A stretch of DNA of 64,000 bases from Epinephelus fuscoguttatus (lineage: Eukaryota; Chordata; Actinopteri; Perciformes; Serranidae), in contig NC_064774.1 of NCBI RefSeq assembly GCF_011397635.1, positions 1,240,520 to 1,304,519 of the forward strand, given 5' to 3'. Below are positions 45,393-57,700 of this stretch, piece by piece (position 1 is the stretch's first letter; every line of letters begins with the position of its first letter). The translations under genes were made by a program, and so were the position numbers. The notes under the pieces were generated by a model. The model did no database searches. It saw only the letters and a list, made by a program, of their open reading frames with translations, and was not told the DNA's origin.

Positions 45393-46289
45393 ATGTGCTC
45401 TGCGGAGGATGAAGATGAGGGCGATGAAGCTGAGGGTGAACCACAGCCAGCTGCTGTTCCTGTCCAGAGAGGAAACATCTGGAAACTTCCAGAGAGAGGG
45501 AGCGCTGAGAGTCGGACGACAGGAGAGAGGTCAGAGAGGTTCTGTCTCAGGAAGCGGGATCAGGGAAACTCTTGAGTTTTCCCTTTCACAAAGCCAGTCC
45601 GGCGTAACCCTGAGTCAGTTACTATGGCAACGTCTACATCTAACATGCATCTGAGCCTGAGGCTGAGCGTGTAGGTTGTGAGGTCTGTGTGAAAGACACA
45701 ATTTCACCTCACACTCTTACACTTATCTACATTATCATCAAATTTTAGGTATTTTACTTTGAGTCTTTTCTTTATAACATCAGAGACACTGAACGCAGCA
45801 GAGAACCGAAACTCAAGAGTTTCTCAGCTCAGGCTCAGTCGGCATTAGGCTCAGAGTTTGATGAGCCTGCTTTGTGAAATAGGGCATCATCTCCTCTGTG
45901 TTCTACTCTCTCTTCAGTCCTCCTACATTCTCCTGTCGTCTTTCGTTGCCGCTTGTGTTCTGTGTTGCTCTGTTTGGTCTTCCTGTGTTCTCTTGTCTCC
46001 GATCCCTCGCTCTCGGCTGCCTTGCTCCGCGGCTCTTCGCCCTCCATCTATTTCCACCACCTGACTCACTCTGACTTTACTTCCTGGAACGTGTGCGTGT
46101 CCAAACAGCAGAACAACGGGCTCCATGTGTGTCTCAGTGGCAGTAAGCTTGTGTTCTCTGTCTCAGATCTCTGTGAGAGGTTCTGTCGGCTGAGAGGAAA
46201 CCTGCTCTTCATCCTGAAGAAACAGGTGAGGAAGAGGGAGGTGTGTTCTTTCAACCTGGACGTGAGAGGAACATGTCAAGCATTAACCC

Positions 46290-46330
<41 letters not shown>

Positions 46331-48549
46331 GGTGGTAAACTAGAGGAGGTTCTGCTGTTGGAGAGATGTGAAGTGATGAAGCTTCCAGGTGACGACAGAC
46401 GACTGGCTGTCAGTGAGTTACGCACCTGTTCTCCTCTGTTCTTTTTGGTTAACGTCTGAGTTTTGTTCTTTGTTTTTTTGTTCTCTCCTCTCCTGTCTTT
46501 TCTTCTTTCCTGTTATGTGCTGTTATTTTGTTCGTTCTCGTGTTTTCTCCTCTGCTCTGCTTTGCTCTCCTCCATCTTTTTTTGTCCCCTTCGATGTGAT
46601 GTTCTCTCTCGTGCCTTTTTGTCGTTCCTTTCCGTGTTCTCTCTTTTTTGTCGTTTTCCTCTGCTTTTTTTTCTCTATATATATTTTATATACAGTACAG
46701 GCCAAAAGTTCGGACACACCTTCTCATTCAATGCGTTTTCTTTATTTTCATGACTATTTACATTGTAGATTCTCACTGAAGGCATCAAAACTATGAATGA
46801 ACACATGTGGAGTTATGTACTTAACAAAAAAAGGTGAAATAACTGAAAACATGTTTTATATTCTAGTTTCTTCAAAATAGCCACCCTTTGCTCTGATTAC
46901 TGCTTTGCACACTCTTGGCATTCTCTCCATGAGCTTCAAGAGGTAGTCACCTGAAATGGTTTTCCAACAGTCTTGAAGGAGTTCCCAGAGGTGTTTAGCA
47001 CTTGTTGGCCCCTTTGCCTTCACTCTGCGGTCCAGCTCACCCCAAACCATCTCCATTGGGCTCAGGTCCGGTGACTGTGGAGGCCAGGTCATCTGCCGCA
47101 GCACTCCATCACTCTCCTTCTTGGTCAAATAGCCCTTACACAGCCTGGAGGTGTGTTTGGGGTCATTGTCCTGTTGAAAAATAAATGATCGTCCAACTAA
47201 ACGCAAACCGGATGGGATGGCATGTCGCTGCAGGATGCTGTGGTAGCCATGCTGGTTCAGTGTGCCTTCAATTTTGAATAAATCCCCAACAGTGTCACCA
47301 GCAAAACACCCCCACACCATCACACCTCCTCCTCCATGCTTCACAGTGGGAACCAGGCATGTGGAATCCATCCGTTCACCTTTTCTCGTCTCACAAAGAC
47401 ACGGCGGTTGGAACCAAAGATCTCAAATTTGGACTCATCAGACCAAAGCACAGATTTCCACTGGTCTAATGTCCATTCCTTGTGTTTCTTGGCCCAAACA
47501 AATCTCTTCTGCTTGTTGCCTCTCCTTAGCAGTGGTTTCCTAGCAGCTATTTGACCATGAAGGCCTGATTGGCGCAGTCTCCTCTTAACAGTTGTTCTAG
47601 AGATGGGTCTGCTGCTAGAACTCTGTGTGGCATTCATCTGGTCTCTGATCTGAGCTGCTGTTAACTTGGGATTTCTGAGGCTGGTGACTCGGATGAACTT
47701 ATCCTCAGAAGCAGAGGTGACTCTTGGTCTTCCTTTCCTGGGTCGGTCCTCATGTGTGCCAGTTTCGTTGTAGCGCTTGATGGTTTTTGCGACTCCACTT
47801 GGGGACACATTTAAAGTTTTTGCAATTTTCCGGACTGACTGACCTTCATTTCTTAAAGTAATGATGGCCACTCGTTTTTCTTTAGATAGCTGATTGGTTC
47901 TTGCCATAATATGAATTTTATATATTAACCTGACTTCTGCACAACACAACTGATGGTCCCAACCCCATTGATAAAGCAAGAAATTCCACTAATTAACCCT
48001 GATAAGGCACACCTGTGAAGTGGAAACCATTTCAGGTGACTACCTCTTGAAGCTCATGGAGAGAATGCCAAGAGTGTGCAAAGCAGTAATCAGAGCAAAG
48101 GGTGGCTATTTTGAAGAAACTAGAATATAAAACATGTTTTCAGTTATTTCACCTTTTTTTGTTAAGTACATAACTCCACATGTGTTCATTCATAGTTTTG
48201 ATGCCTTCAGTGAGAATCTACAATGTAAATAGTCATGAAAATAAAGAAAACACATTGAATGAGAAGGTGTGTCCAAACTTTTGGCCTGTACTGTATGTTA
48301 GTGTAATGTCAGTGTGTGTGTGTGTGTGTTTAGTGTTTGACAGCGGTGACCCTCCGGTGTTCCTGGAGTCGAGCAGCTCTGCAGAGTGTGTGTCGTGGCT
48401 CCTCGTCCTCAGAGACGCCAACACTGAATCGTTGAGGCAACGCATCACACACCTCCGCACGCTCATCAACACACACACCACCGCCGGGCAACACACACAC
48501 ACTGCTGCAACGTGCAGCGGGGGAGATGAAAACCTGGAACATGCTGGAG
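45393..48549 (+). CDS. inpp4b: INPP4-like exons encoding the acidic leader and PH domain
   Basis: The putative start is [19 protein letters not shown]. Exons 45393-45510, 46167-46225, 46331-46412 and 48334-48549 assemble into a PH fold: strand 1 GNIWKL, strands 2-3 [14 protein letters not shown], strand 4 [14 protein letters not shown], then [14 protein letters not shown] and a C-terminal helix with the conserved Trp ([11 protein letters not shown]). Similar PH domains bind phosphoinositides or act as protein scaffolds. The joins are phase-consistent, but the donor at 45510 (GA|GTCGGA) is weak. Confidence 0.7.
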
Positions 48550-49375
48550 GTACACGTGTGTGTGTGTATTTATTTACAGACACATTAAAACTTCAGTCAA
48601 CGTTCAGTTTGCTGTTTTCACTGTGTGCTGATGTATTGTTGTTTTATGGCCACAAGGTGGAGTCGTGTCTGCTTCTAAAGTCTCTCCACTGCACCTCAGT
48701 GTAGGTACGTCACACACACACAGACACACACACACACAGACACACGCACACACACTTGTCCATGTCCTGTTTAGTTCTGTCGTGTTCTTTTATGCTTCCT
48801 ATCCCACTGTGTTTGGTTCTCTCTGTTCCCCTCTCTGGTGTTTCACCATGCGCTCTGTCTCTCAGAGTTTCGAGGTGTGGTTGCTGTGGCAGCCAGCAGA
48901 GTCAAGGTACAAGTGTGTGTGATCGACACACACACTCACACAGTCAGGAAACACTGCTGCTGCAAGATAGTGGAGGTACACACACGCACACACACAAAAA
49001 CACACACTTTGTGAGGACTTTGTAACATGCTTATCTGGCTGTATTTAAAAATGTGTGTGTCTGTGTGTCTCAGGGACCGGATGACAGTGTGTTCCTGACA
49101 TCAGTGTGTTTCGGTGGCGACTGCCCACTTCATCATCACAGCAGGATCAAAGTCAGCGTTTACCACGCAGAGGAGCCAACGACACACACCACAGTAAGTG
49201 TGTGTGTGTGTGTGTGTGTGTGTTTGTAAGCAGGTGTGTGTATTTCTGCATAGTTTGTGTGTGTGTGTGAAAATTTGTGCCTATAAGAGGATTAGCGCGA
49301 AGGATGTGTAGATGTGTAAAACCAGCGGTGGTTGCTATTCAATACTCTCACACACACACACTCAATTCAGTTAAT

Positions 49376-49414
<39 letters not shown>

Positions 49415-49427
49415 ACACGCGCGCGCA

Positions 49428-49464
<37 letters not shown>

Positions 49465-50865
49465 TCGAGGACAGCTTCAGAGAGAGAGAGTGCGATTTTA
49501 GATATTTCCGTTCTCTGCTTTTTTCCTTTCTGCCAAACTCGACCCTGACCGGCCTGCAGCTGCTTCCCTAATCTGCATATTTCCCATGATGCTGATGGGG
49601 TTTTAATCCCGTCGGCCATGACGAAAGAAGAGGAGGAGGAGGAGGAGGAGGAGGAAAAGGTGATGGAGGGAGCAGAGAGACACTCAGCTGGTGTTTTGGT
49701 CTTTTTTAGCTCTGTACGAATGACTGAAGCAGGATTTACATCTGCTGGATTATTTCGTCTGGTTTCCTCCTTTCCCCGCTTCAGTGGACGCTCCTGCTCC
49801 TCCTCTTCTTCTTCTTCTTCTTCTCTTTTTTTGTTCTGTTCTTTTATTTTCACAGACTGTAAATCCGTCATGTAGCAGGAAGACAACGAGAGAAACCGAC
49901 TTTTAGCTGCCGCAGACCGACAGAGAGATTTATTTGTTTCTCTTGTGCAAAATTCAAGAGAACAATCAGCTTGAATTTCAGCGGTGCATTCAGGAGCAGA
50001 GGGAAAACTCTACGTTAAGTGTTGCATTCAGTGTCATAGGTCTTACTGTGCAGCTGCTCAGGTTGCTTCTCTTTGTATCAAACTTCAGCACTGTCCGAAA
50101 AACACTGACACGTTCTGGATGCTGCTTTTTTAAAGTCTGATCTTAAATTTGTAATTTTTGTTCAATCATTCTTCCATCAGACAGTTTGTGATTTCAGTCA
50201 GTTTTGCGAATTGTAGTTTGTTTAGTTTTGTTTTTTGAGATATTACACTTCTTTTCTTATAGTTTATAGTCTGTCTTTAAAGACATTAAGTGACATTTTA
50301 AGGGGAATATTTTTCCTTTTTTCTAAAAAAATATTTCTCCAGTTGAATTTTCTTGAATTTAAGAGCACAGCCTGTTTAAATATTTTTTATGTCTCTTATT
50401 TGAAGCTCACATTTTTGAAGGTATACTAGCTTACTATCTTTTACCCTTTTGTTTGTAATTTTTAAACAATATTTTAGTTTTTTTAATCTCCTAATAATTA
50501 TTTATTAGATGTCCAGTGAAGCACTTTATGTTGCACATTTTTGCTGAGCGCGTGCCATCTTAGAAGAAGAATTTTATTTTGGTACCATTATCGGCTTTGA
50601 AAGCTGCAGGACTGAACAGGAAGTGTGAGCTGCACCCTTGAGATAAGCTTTTATTTCTGTGTTGAAGAAGAAGAAGTAGAAGTCGACATCGAGGTCTGCC
50701 GCTGATGTCAGAGAATATTAAGTAGAAAGGAGCAAACAGGAAGTAAACAGGAAGGAAGAGGCTGTTTATTTTTATTCCTGGGGATGCAGAGAGTGACGAT
50801 GGCATTCAGCAAATGTTTCTGTCCACAGGGAGAGAACAGCTCCTCTGCTGGACAGGTAGGGAAGT

Positions 50866-50907
<42 letters not shown>

Positions 50908-53900
50908 AGAGTAAACATTCAGTAGAGTCTGACAGAATTGTTGGAGTGTACTTTGTATTTATGTGAGTGTGTCTAGGTTTGATGGGGATTAGCGTGTAAT
51001 CTTAAAAGCCTCTTGTTTTGCTGAAGAACTCAATGAAGCAGATTAGCTCAGTGTGTGTTGGTTTGTGTGTGTGTTGTTGCTCAAAACCTCGGCTGCAAAC
51101 GAGGAAATGTGGCAACAGTTTGTGTGTTTAACGTCTCAGTATCCTGTTTGTTTGTTTCCTTCTGTCTTTCTTTCTGTGGTTCTGTTTTTTTTAGCATCCC
51201 TGCAGTTTACACGACACATGAGGACTTTATTTTAGTCTGAATTTATTCCCTCTGTCAGGAGTGGGTGTCAGTGTGTCAGAAATTATGAGGGGTGTCTGCT
51301 GATTCCACCGAGTACGGAGGTACTACTGCTTGTACTCTGCGGACACAACTATTAGGCAAGTTGTGTTCCTGAGTATTCATTTTATGTTTGAACAAATAGA
51401 GTTAATAAACCTCAAAACTGAACATTTAAGAAAGGAAAAGTGAGTGCAGCAGCAGCAGCCTCCCAAATGCTGTTCAAAGAGGTGTAATGTCCTCCCTCAT
51501 TGTCCTGCATAAAATTCATGGCCTTTTTGAATGATGTGGAGTTTCTCCTGTACCCCTGCTTGAAGAAAGTATCGTCTAAAAACTGGAAGTAGGTTTGGGA
51601 GTTGATTCTAAGACCATCTTCATCCTGAAAAGGTCCAACTCGTTCATCCGTAATAAAAGCAGCCCACACCAGTACCTCACCACCTCCACCTTGCTGGCGT
51701 CTGACTCGGAAGTGGAGCTCTGTGCCCAGTAGTAATCCAGCCACGGGTGACGGGTCCATCCAGAGTCACTCTCATTTCATCTGTCAGTAAAACCTTTGAA
51801 AAATCTGTCTTTAGATATTTCTCAGCCCAGTCTTGACATTTCAATTTATAAGTCATGTTCAGTGGTGGTTCTGTTTCAGCCTTCCTTACCTGGGCCATGT
51901 CTCTGAGCACTGAACAACTTGTGCTTCTCAACTCTCAAGGTAGGCTGCGTTTCTGGAATATGGCAGCACTGAAGGTTAATGGGTTCCTGGTAATAATAAT
52001 ATATACTAGTCCATACCCATTGGTAGCTTTGTCACCTTCTACCTATGCCAGTCCTCAATGCCTATGTGCAGTTTCACATAGATTGACCACGTCAGTGAGG
52101 AGAAAAACGTGGGACAGACAGAATGACTGACTGACAGAATGACACACTGACAGTTTCCTTGATTATGTACAGCATACCATACCATGACTTAGTCATACCA
52201 AACATTAGAAACAACACCAACATTGGTCCACAGGGGGAGCCACAGCGATCGGTCACATTTTAGCCATTTTGAAGCATTTTTCTGTTGTTATAGCGCCACC
52301 CAGTTGCCAATTAGAGTTAAATTTCTCCAGTCACCTTGAGGCGTCCTGTTCTACATATCTACCAAGTTTAGTAAAAATCCATATGGCGGTTAGGCCTAGA
52401 TAAGAAATGAGCTCTCTAGCGCCCCCATTTTGTTTGATGGGGTCAATAATGGAGGGGTCCCCTCAGATTATGTGTGGTCATATGCCTACAAAGTTGCGTG
52501 GTGATGGGTGAAACCCTTGAGATGTTCTACACCTTTATGTGATGAGCCACGCCCTCCGCACTATTCATTGCCTTATAGAAGCTCAGTTTTAGGAAGTTTT
52601 CCAACTTTTGCCAAGAGGGAACTTTAGATATTGCTCCCTAGATTATGTTCATCCAGTTTCATGCCGATCGCTCAAACTTCCTAGGAAGAGATCCATTTGA
52701 AGTGCCTTTCAAAAAATTCAAAATGGCGGAAAATCTATATAAGCGGAAGTTATGGGTTCTTGAGGCAAATGTGTTCCTCATGAGGAGAGGCATCTCTGTG
52801 CAAAGTTTCATGTCTCTACGACATACGGGGCATGAGATATGCCCATTCAAAGTTTGCAACTTCAGTTGCTATAGCGCCCCCTTTGGCCAACTGATGTAAT
52901 ATTGCTTCATTCACATCCTCCCATGACCCTCTACCACTGTGCCAAATTTCACATGGATTGACCAAGTCAGTGAGGAGAAAAACGTGGAACAGACAGTATT
53001 AGTAGTAGTGATATAGAGGTACTTCTTGTAGTAGTAGTAGTAACAGTAGTTGTAGGACTGGAAAGGATTCCCTGTTAGTAAATGCAGAGATGACAGCAAC
53101 TTTCGCTCCTCATCTGTGTAGTGGAGATTGAGGCCATGTTTACGTGAAAACAATCTGCTGAAAACAGAATCGTTTTCGTTTGGAAAAAAGTTCCTCGTTC
53201 AGACGACAACATTTTGATAACAATTGCCGTGCACACGGATCAGCAAAAATGGCCGCTGTAGTGTACATGTCAGGCCAGTAGTTGGCGGTATGACTTTGTA
53301 ATGAAACATGAGCCTGTGCACATGTGCTTCCTTCTACAGTGAGGTGATGTATAGACAAAAAAAAAATGGCAACCGCGCAAACTAGTGACTGGAACGGTAA
53401 CGTAAATGTGCGATAAGTCTCCGTTTTCAGAGGAGCTGCATATTGCAAGTGTGCGGTGCTGTTTCAAAAAACTCTGCTGTTGTGTAAATGATCAGCCAAA
53501 ACGCAACTAAAGTTTACCGTTTTCAGTTGAGATCGTTGTTGTATAAACAGGGCCTTCGAGAAACACACGTCTGTGAGTTTGTGTGTCATAGGTCGTTGCC
53601 ATGGTAATAAACGAGGGACACCTGGAGCAGTGGGGCAGAGAGCAGACAGCTGTTCTAATGGATTTAAAACCACTCAAACTCCTTTTCCCGCCAAAACCGT
53701 GAGTCCAATTGTCGACATATGGATACCACCAGAGACATGAGATTCTCCCGAACATGTAGATGTCCTGTTTGTGTTTGTAGTGTCAAAAATGTGATCCTGG
53801 TTGCAGGTTAGAAAAGTGTTGCCCCCAGCTCATTTAAAGAAATGTCTCACAAAATCATCTCTCCCTTCGCCAGGAGGCTCAGTAATAAGAAGTATGAGAA

Positions 53901-54673
53901 ATATTAATTTGATATTTAAATTAATCTGCTGCTCAAACAATAAAGAATTTGCTTGTTTGGATAAAGCAAGAATTTGGAACACTTTTCATAATTTAGTGTT
54001 TTACTTCATTAACTTCAGTTTGATGTTCTGTACATGAGTGTGTGTGAGTGTGTGTTTGGTGATTTGAGTGCTTTTCTCTCGTCAAGGTAATCCTCTGATT
54101 ATCGTCATAGCAACGAGTGGTTTTAGTGCTATTGCTGTAGGGATTTTTGGTACACGACCATGACCCCGGTGCTGATGAGTTTGTGTGCGTCAGAGAGAAC
54201 GGGACATTCGATAATTAATATTACAGTACATAAAGAAGAAGCTTAACACTGTGTGACAGTTCTTTATGTAACTTTACATGCCATGGTAAAATGTACATGT
54301 ACTCAGATACTCTTTGAGTGACTTGTACTTTACTGACAGTACTTCCTTTTCATGCCACCTGTGTTTCATAGAGCCAACAGAGACCCTCCATGAATCAATC
54401 AATCAATCAATCAATTTTATTTATAAAGCCCAATATCACAAATCACAATTTGCCTCACAGGGCTTTACAGCATACGACATCCCTCTGTCCTTAAGACCCT
54501 CACAGCGGATAAGGAAAAACTCCCCAAAAAAAACCCCTTTAACGGGGGAAAAAAAACGGTAGAAACCTCAGGAAGAGCAACTGAGGAGGGATCCCTCTTC
54601 CAGGACGGACAGACGTGCAATAGATGTCGTACAGAACAGATCAACATGATAAATTAACAGTAATCCATATGAC

Positions 54674-54736
<63 letters not shown>

Positions 54737-57700
54737 TATGCAGGTAATGACAGTATCTTACAACAACATTAATGGAAGTAATAATATTATAGTTATAGTT
54801 CTGGTTACTGAGGTACAATATGTTGAAAGTATGTATTAATACCTGGCAGTATACATGTGTGACAATAATCATATGTGTATAATAACAGAAGAAGTATGAC
54901 TAATGACTAATGATGGCAGCAGCAGCAGGAGGCATCTGGCGGGACCACGGCAGCAGCACAACCACACACGTCACGCTGTCCAGGCACCGCTGTGATATGA
55001 GTTAATCTGAGAGACAGTGGAGCACAAAGGCTCGGAGAAGAAGCCGAGTTAGTGACATCCAGAATGGCCGGGTTAGCTAGATGCAGTAATAGGATACGAG
55101 AGAGAGAGAGAAGAGAAGGGGCCCGGTGTATTATAGAGGGGTCCACAGACTAGGCCTAAGTCAGCCTAACTAAGGGCTGGTACAGGACAAGCCTGAGCCA
55201 GCCCTAACTATAAGCTTTATCAAAGAGGAAAGTCTTAAGTCTAGTCTTAAATGTGGAGACGGTGTCTGCCTCCCGGACTGTAACAGGAAGATGATTCCAC
55301 AGGAGAGGAGCCTGATAGCTAAAGGCTCTGGCTCCTGATCTACTTTTGGAGACGTTAGGGACCACGAGTAACCCTGCGTTCTCAGAGCGCAGTGTTCTGG
55401 TGGGATAATATGGCACTATGAGCTCTCTAAGATATGATGGAGCTTGACCATTTAGAGCTTTATAAGTTAACAGTAGGATTTTAAATTCAATTCTGGATTT
55501 TACAGAGCCAGTGCAGAGAAGCTAAAACAGGAGAGATATGATCGCGTTTCTTAGTTCCTGTTAGTACACGTGCTGCTGCATTCTGAATTAGCTGGAGAGT
55601 TTTTAAGGACTTACTAGAGCTACCTGATAATGAGAGTTACAATAATCCAGCCTTGAGGTAACAAAAGCGTGGACCAATTTTTCTGCATCTTTTGGTCAGG
55701 ATAGGCCTAATTTTACGCAATATTACGCAGATGAAAAAATGCAGTCCGTGAGGTTTGCTTTAAATGAGAATTAAAGACAAATCTTGATCAAATGTTACTC
55801 CGAGGTTTCTTACGGTAGTGGCAGGGGCCAGAGCAATGCCATCTAGAGAAACTATGTCATCAGATAAAGAGTCTCTGAGTTGTTTGGGGCCAAGAACAAT
55901 AACTTCAGTTTTGTCTGAATTTAACATCAGGAAATTGGTGCTCATCCAAGTTTTTATGTCTTTAAGGCAATTATGGAGTTTAGTTAATTGATTGCTTTCT
56001 TCTGGCTTCATTGATAAATACAACTGAGTATCATCCATAACAATGGAAATTTATAGAGTGATTTCTAATGATGTTACCTAACGGAAGCATATATAGAGTA
56101 AACAGGATTGGTCCGAGCACAGAACCTTGCGGAACTCCAAAACAAACTTTGAAATGCGTAAGGATGGTTCATTGCGACGTCAACAAATTGAAAACGATCA
56201 GATAAATAAGATTTAAACCAGCTTAGTGCTGAACCTTTTAAGCCAATTAAGTGATCCAGTCTCTGCAGCAGAATTTGATGGTCAATTGTGTCAAACGCCG
56301 CACTAAGATCTAATAAAACAAGTACAGAGACGAGTCCTTTGTCTGAAGCAATCAGAAGGTCATTTGTAATTTTAACTAGAGCTGTCTCAGTGCTATGATG
56401 CACTCTAAATCCTGACTGAAATTCCTCAAATAAATTATTATCCTGGAGAAAATCACACAGCTGGTCTGCGACTACTTTCTCAAGGATCTTTGACATAAAG
56501 GGAAGATTAGATATTGGTCTATAGTTGGCTAACACCTCTGGATCCAGGGTGGGCTTTTTAGTAGAGGTTTAATTACAGCTACCTTAAAAGACTGTGGTAC
56601 ATAGCCTGTTAATAAGGATATATTGATCATATCTAATATATGAGTGTTAACTATAGGTAAGACCTCCTTAAGTAGCCTAGTTGGGATGGGGTCTAAGAGA
56701 CACGTTGATGATTTGGATGAAGAAATCACTGCAGTCAATTCTTGAAGAGAAATTGGGGAGAAGCAATCTAAATATATATTAGATTTTACAGCTGTGTTTG
56801 AGGTTAGATAGGTACTATCTGAGGGCAGGAGGTCATGAATTTTGCCTCTAATAGTTAGAATTTTGTCATTAAAAAAGCTCATAAAATCATTACTGCTAAG
56901 GGCTAAGGGAATACAAGGCTCAATAGAGCTCTGACTCTCAGTCAGCCTGGCTACAGTGCTGAAAAGAAACCTGGGGTTGTTCTTATTGTCTTCTATTAGA
57001 GCTGAGTAATAGTTTGCTCTGGCATTGCGGAGGCCCCTCTTATAAGTTTTGAGACTGTCTGTCCAGATTAAACGAGATTCTTCCAGTTTGGTTAATCGCC
57101 AATTCCTTTCAAATTTTCGCGATATTTGTTTTAACTTACGGGTTTGAGAGTTATACCAAGGAGCGAACTTTCTTTGCTTTTTTAACTTCTTTTTAAGAGG
57201 AGCTACAGAGTCGAGCGTTGTGGGTATAGGCTGGATTACTGCTGGATTAGAGCAGGGAAATGTACACAGGGTGCCGAAACAGACCGACGGTTTAACACTC
57301 TGTGACTCTCTGTCTCTTGTAGAGGAGCTTCCTGGGTTTCACCTCCTTCTCCATCAGAGATCTGCTCAGGTCCAAAGAGCCTCACATCTCCCTCAGCCTC
57401 AGGTAAACACACTCTCTCCTTCTGTTACTATAAACCATGCAGTGATATATTGGCAGAAATGGTATATGATATAATAAGCATGTTCAGACCAAAGATTCAC
57501 AATGCTCCAGCCCTGCCGAGCCCCCTGTTTCTGTCCTCACAGCATGACGGTGTCGGACAGTGGGTCACTGCTGCTCGCTGTATGTGCTTATGCCCCGCCC
57601 ACACACACATTCTCACTGAGCTTCCTTCATTCCAATATCCTTCCTTGACTCCTCTGTCCTCCATGCTCAATCACTTGACCCAGAAAATGATTGACACCCG

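Noticed and set aside
49277..49501. THTHTH-rich ORF
   Set aside because: Translation of CA microsatellites in an intron.
52659..52859. Small ORF with a CPVCRRD motif suggesting a RING finger
   Set aside because: The same ORF occurs in another copy of dispersed repeat A (24771-24983), and the remaining RING cysteines and histidine are missing.
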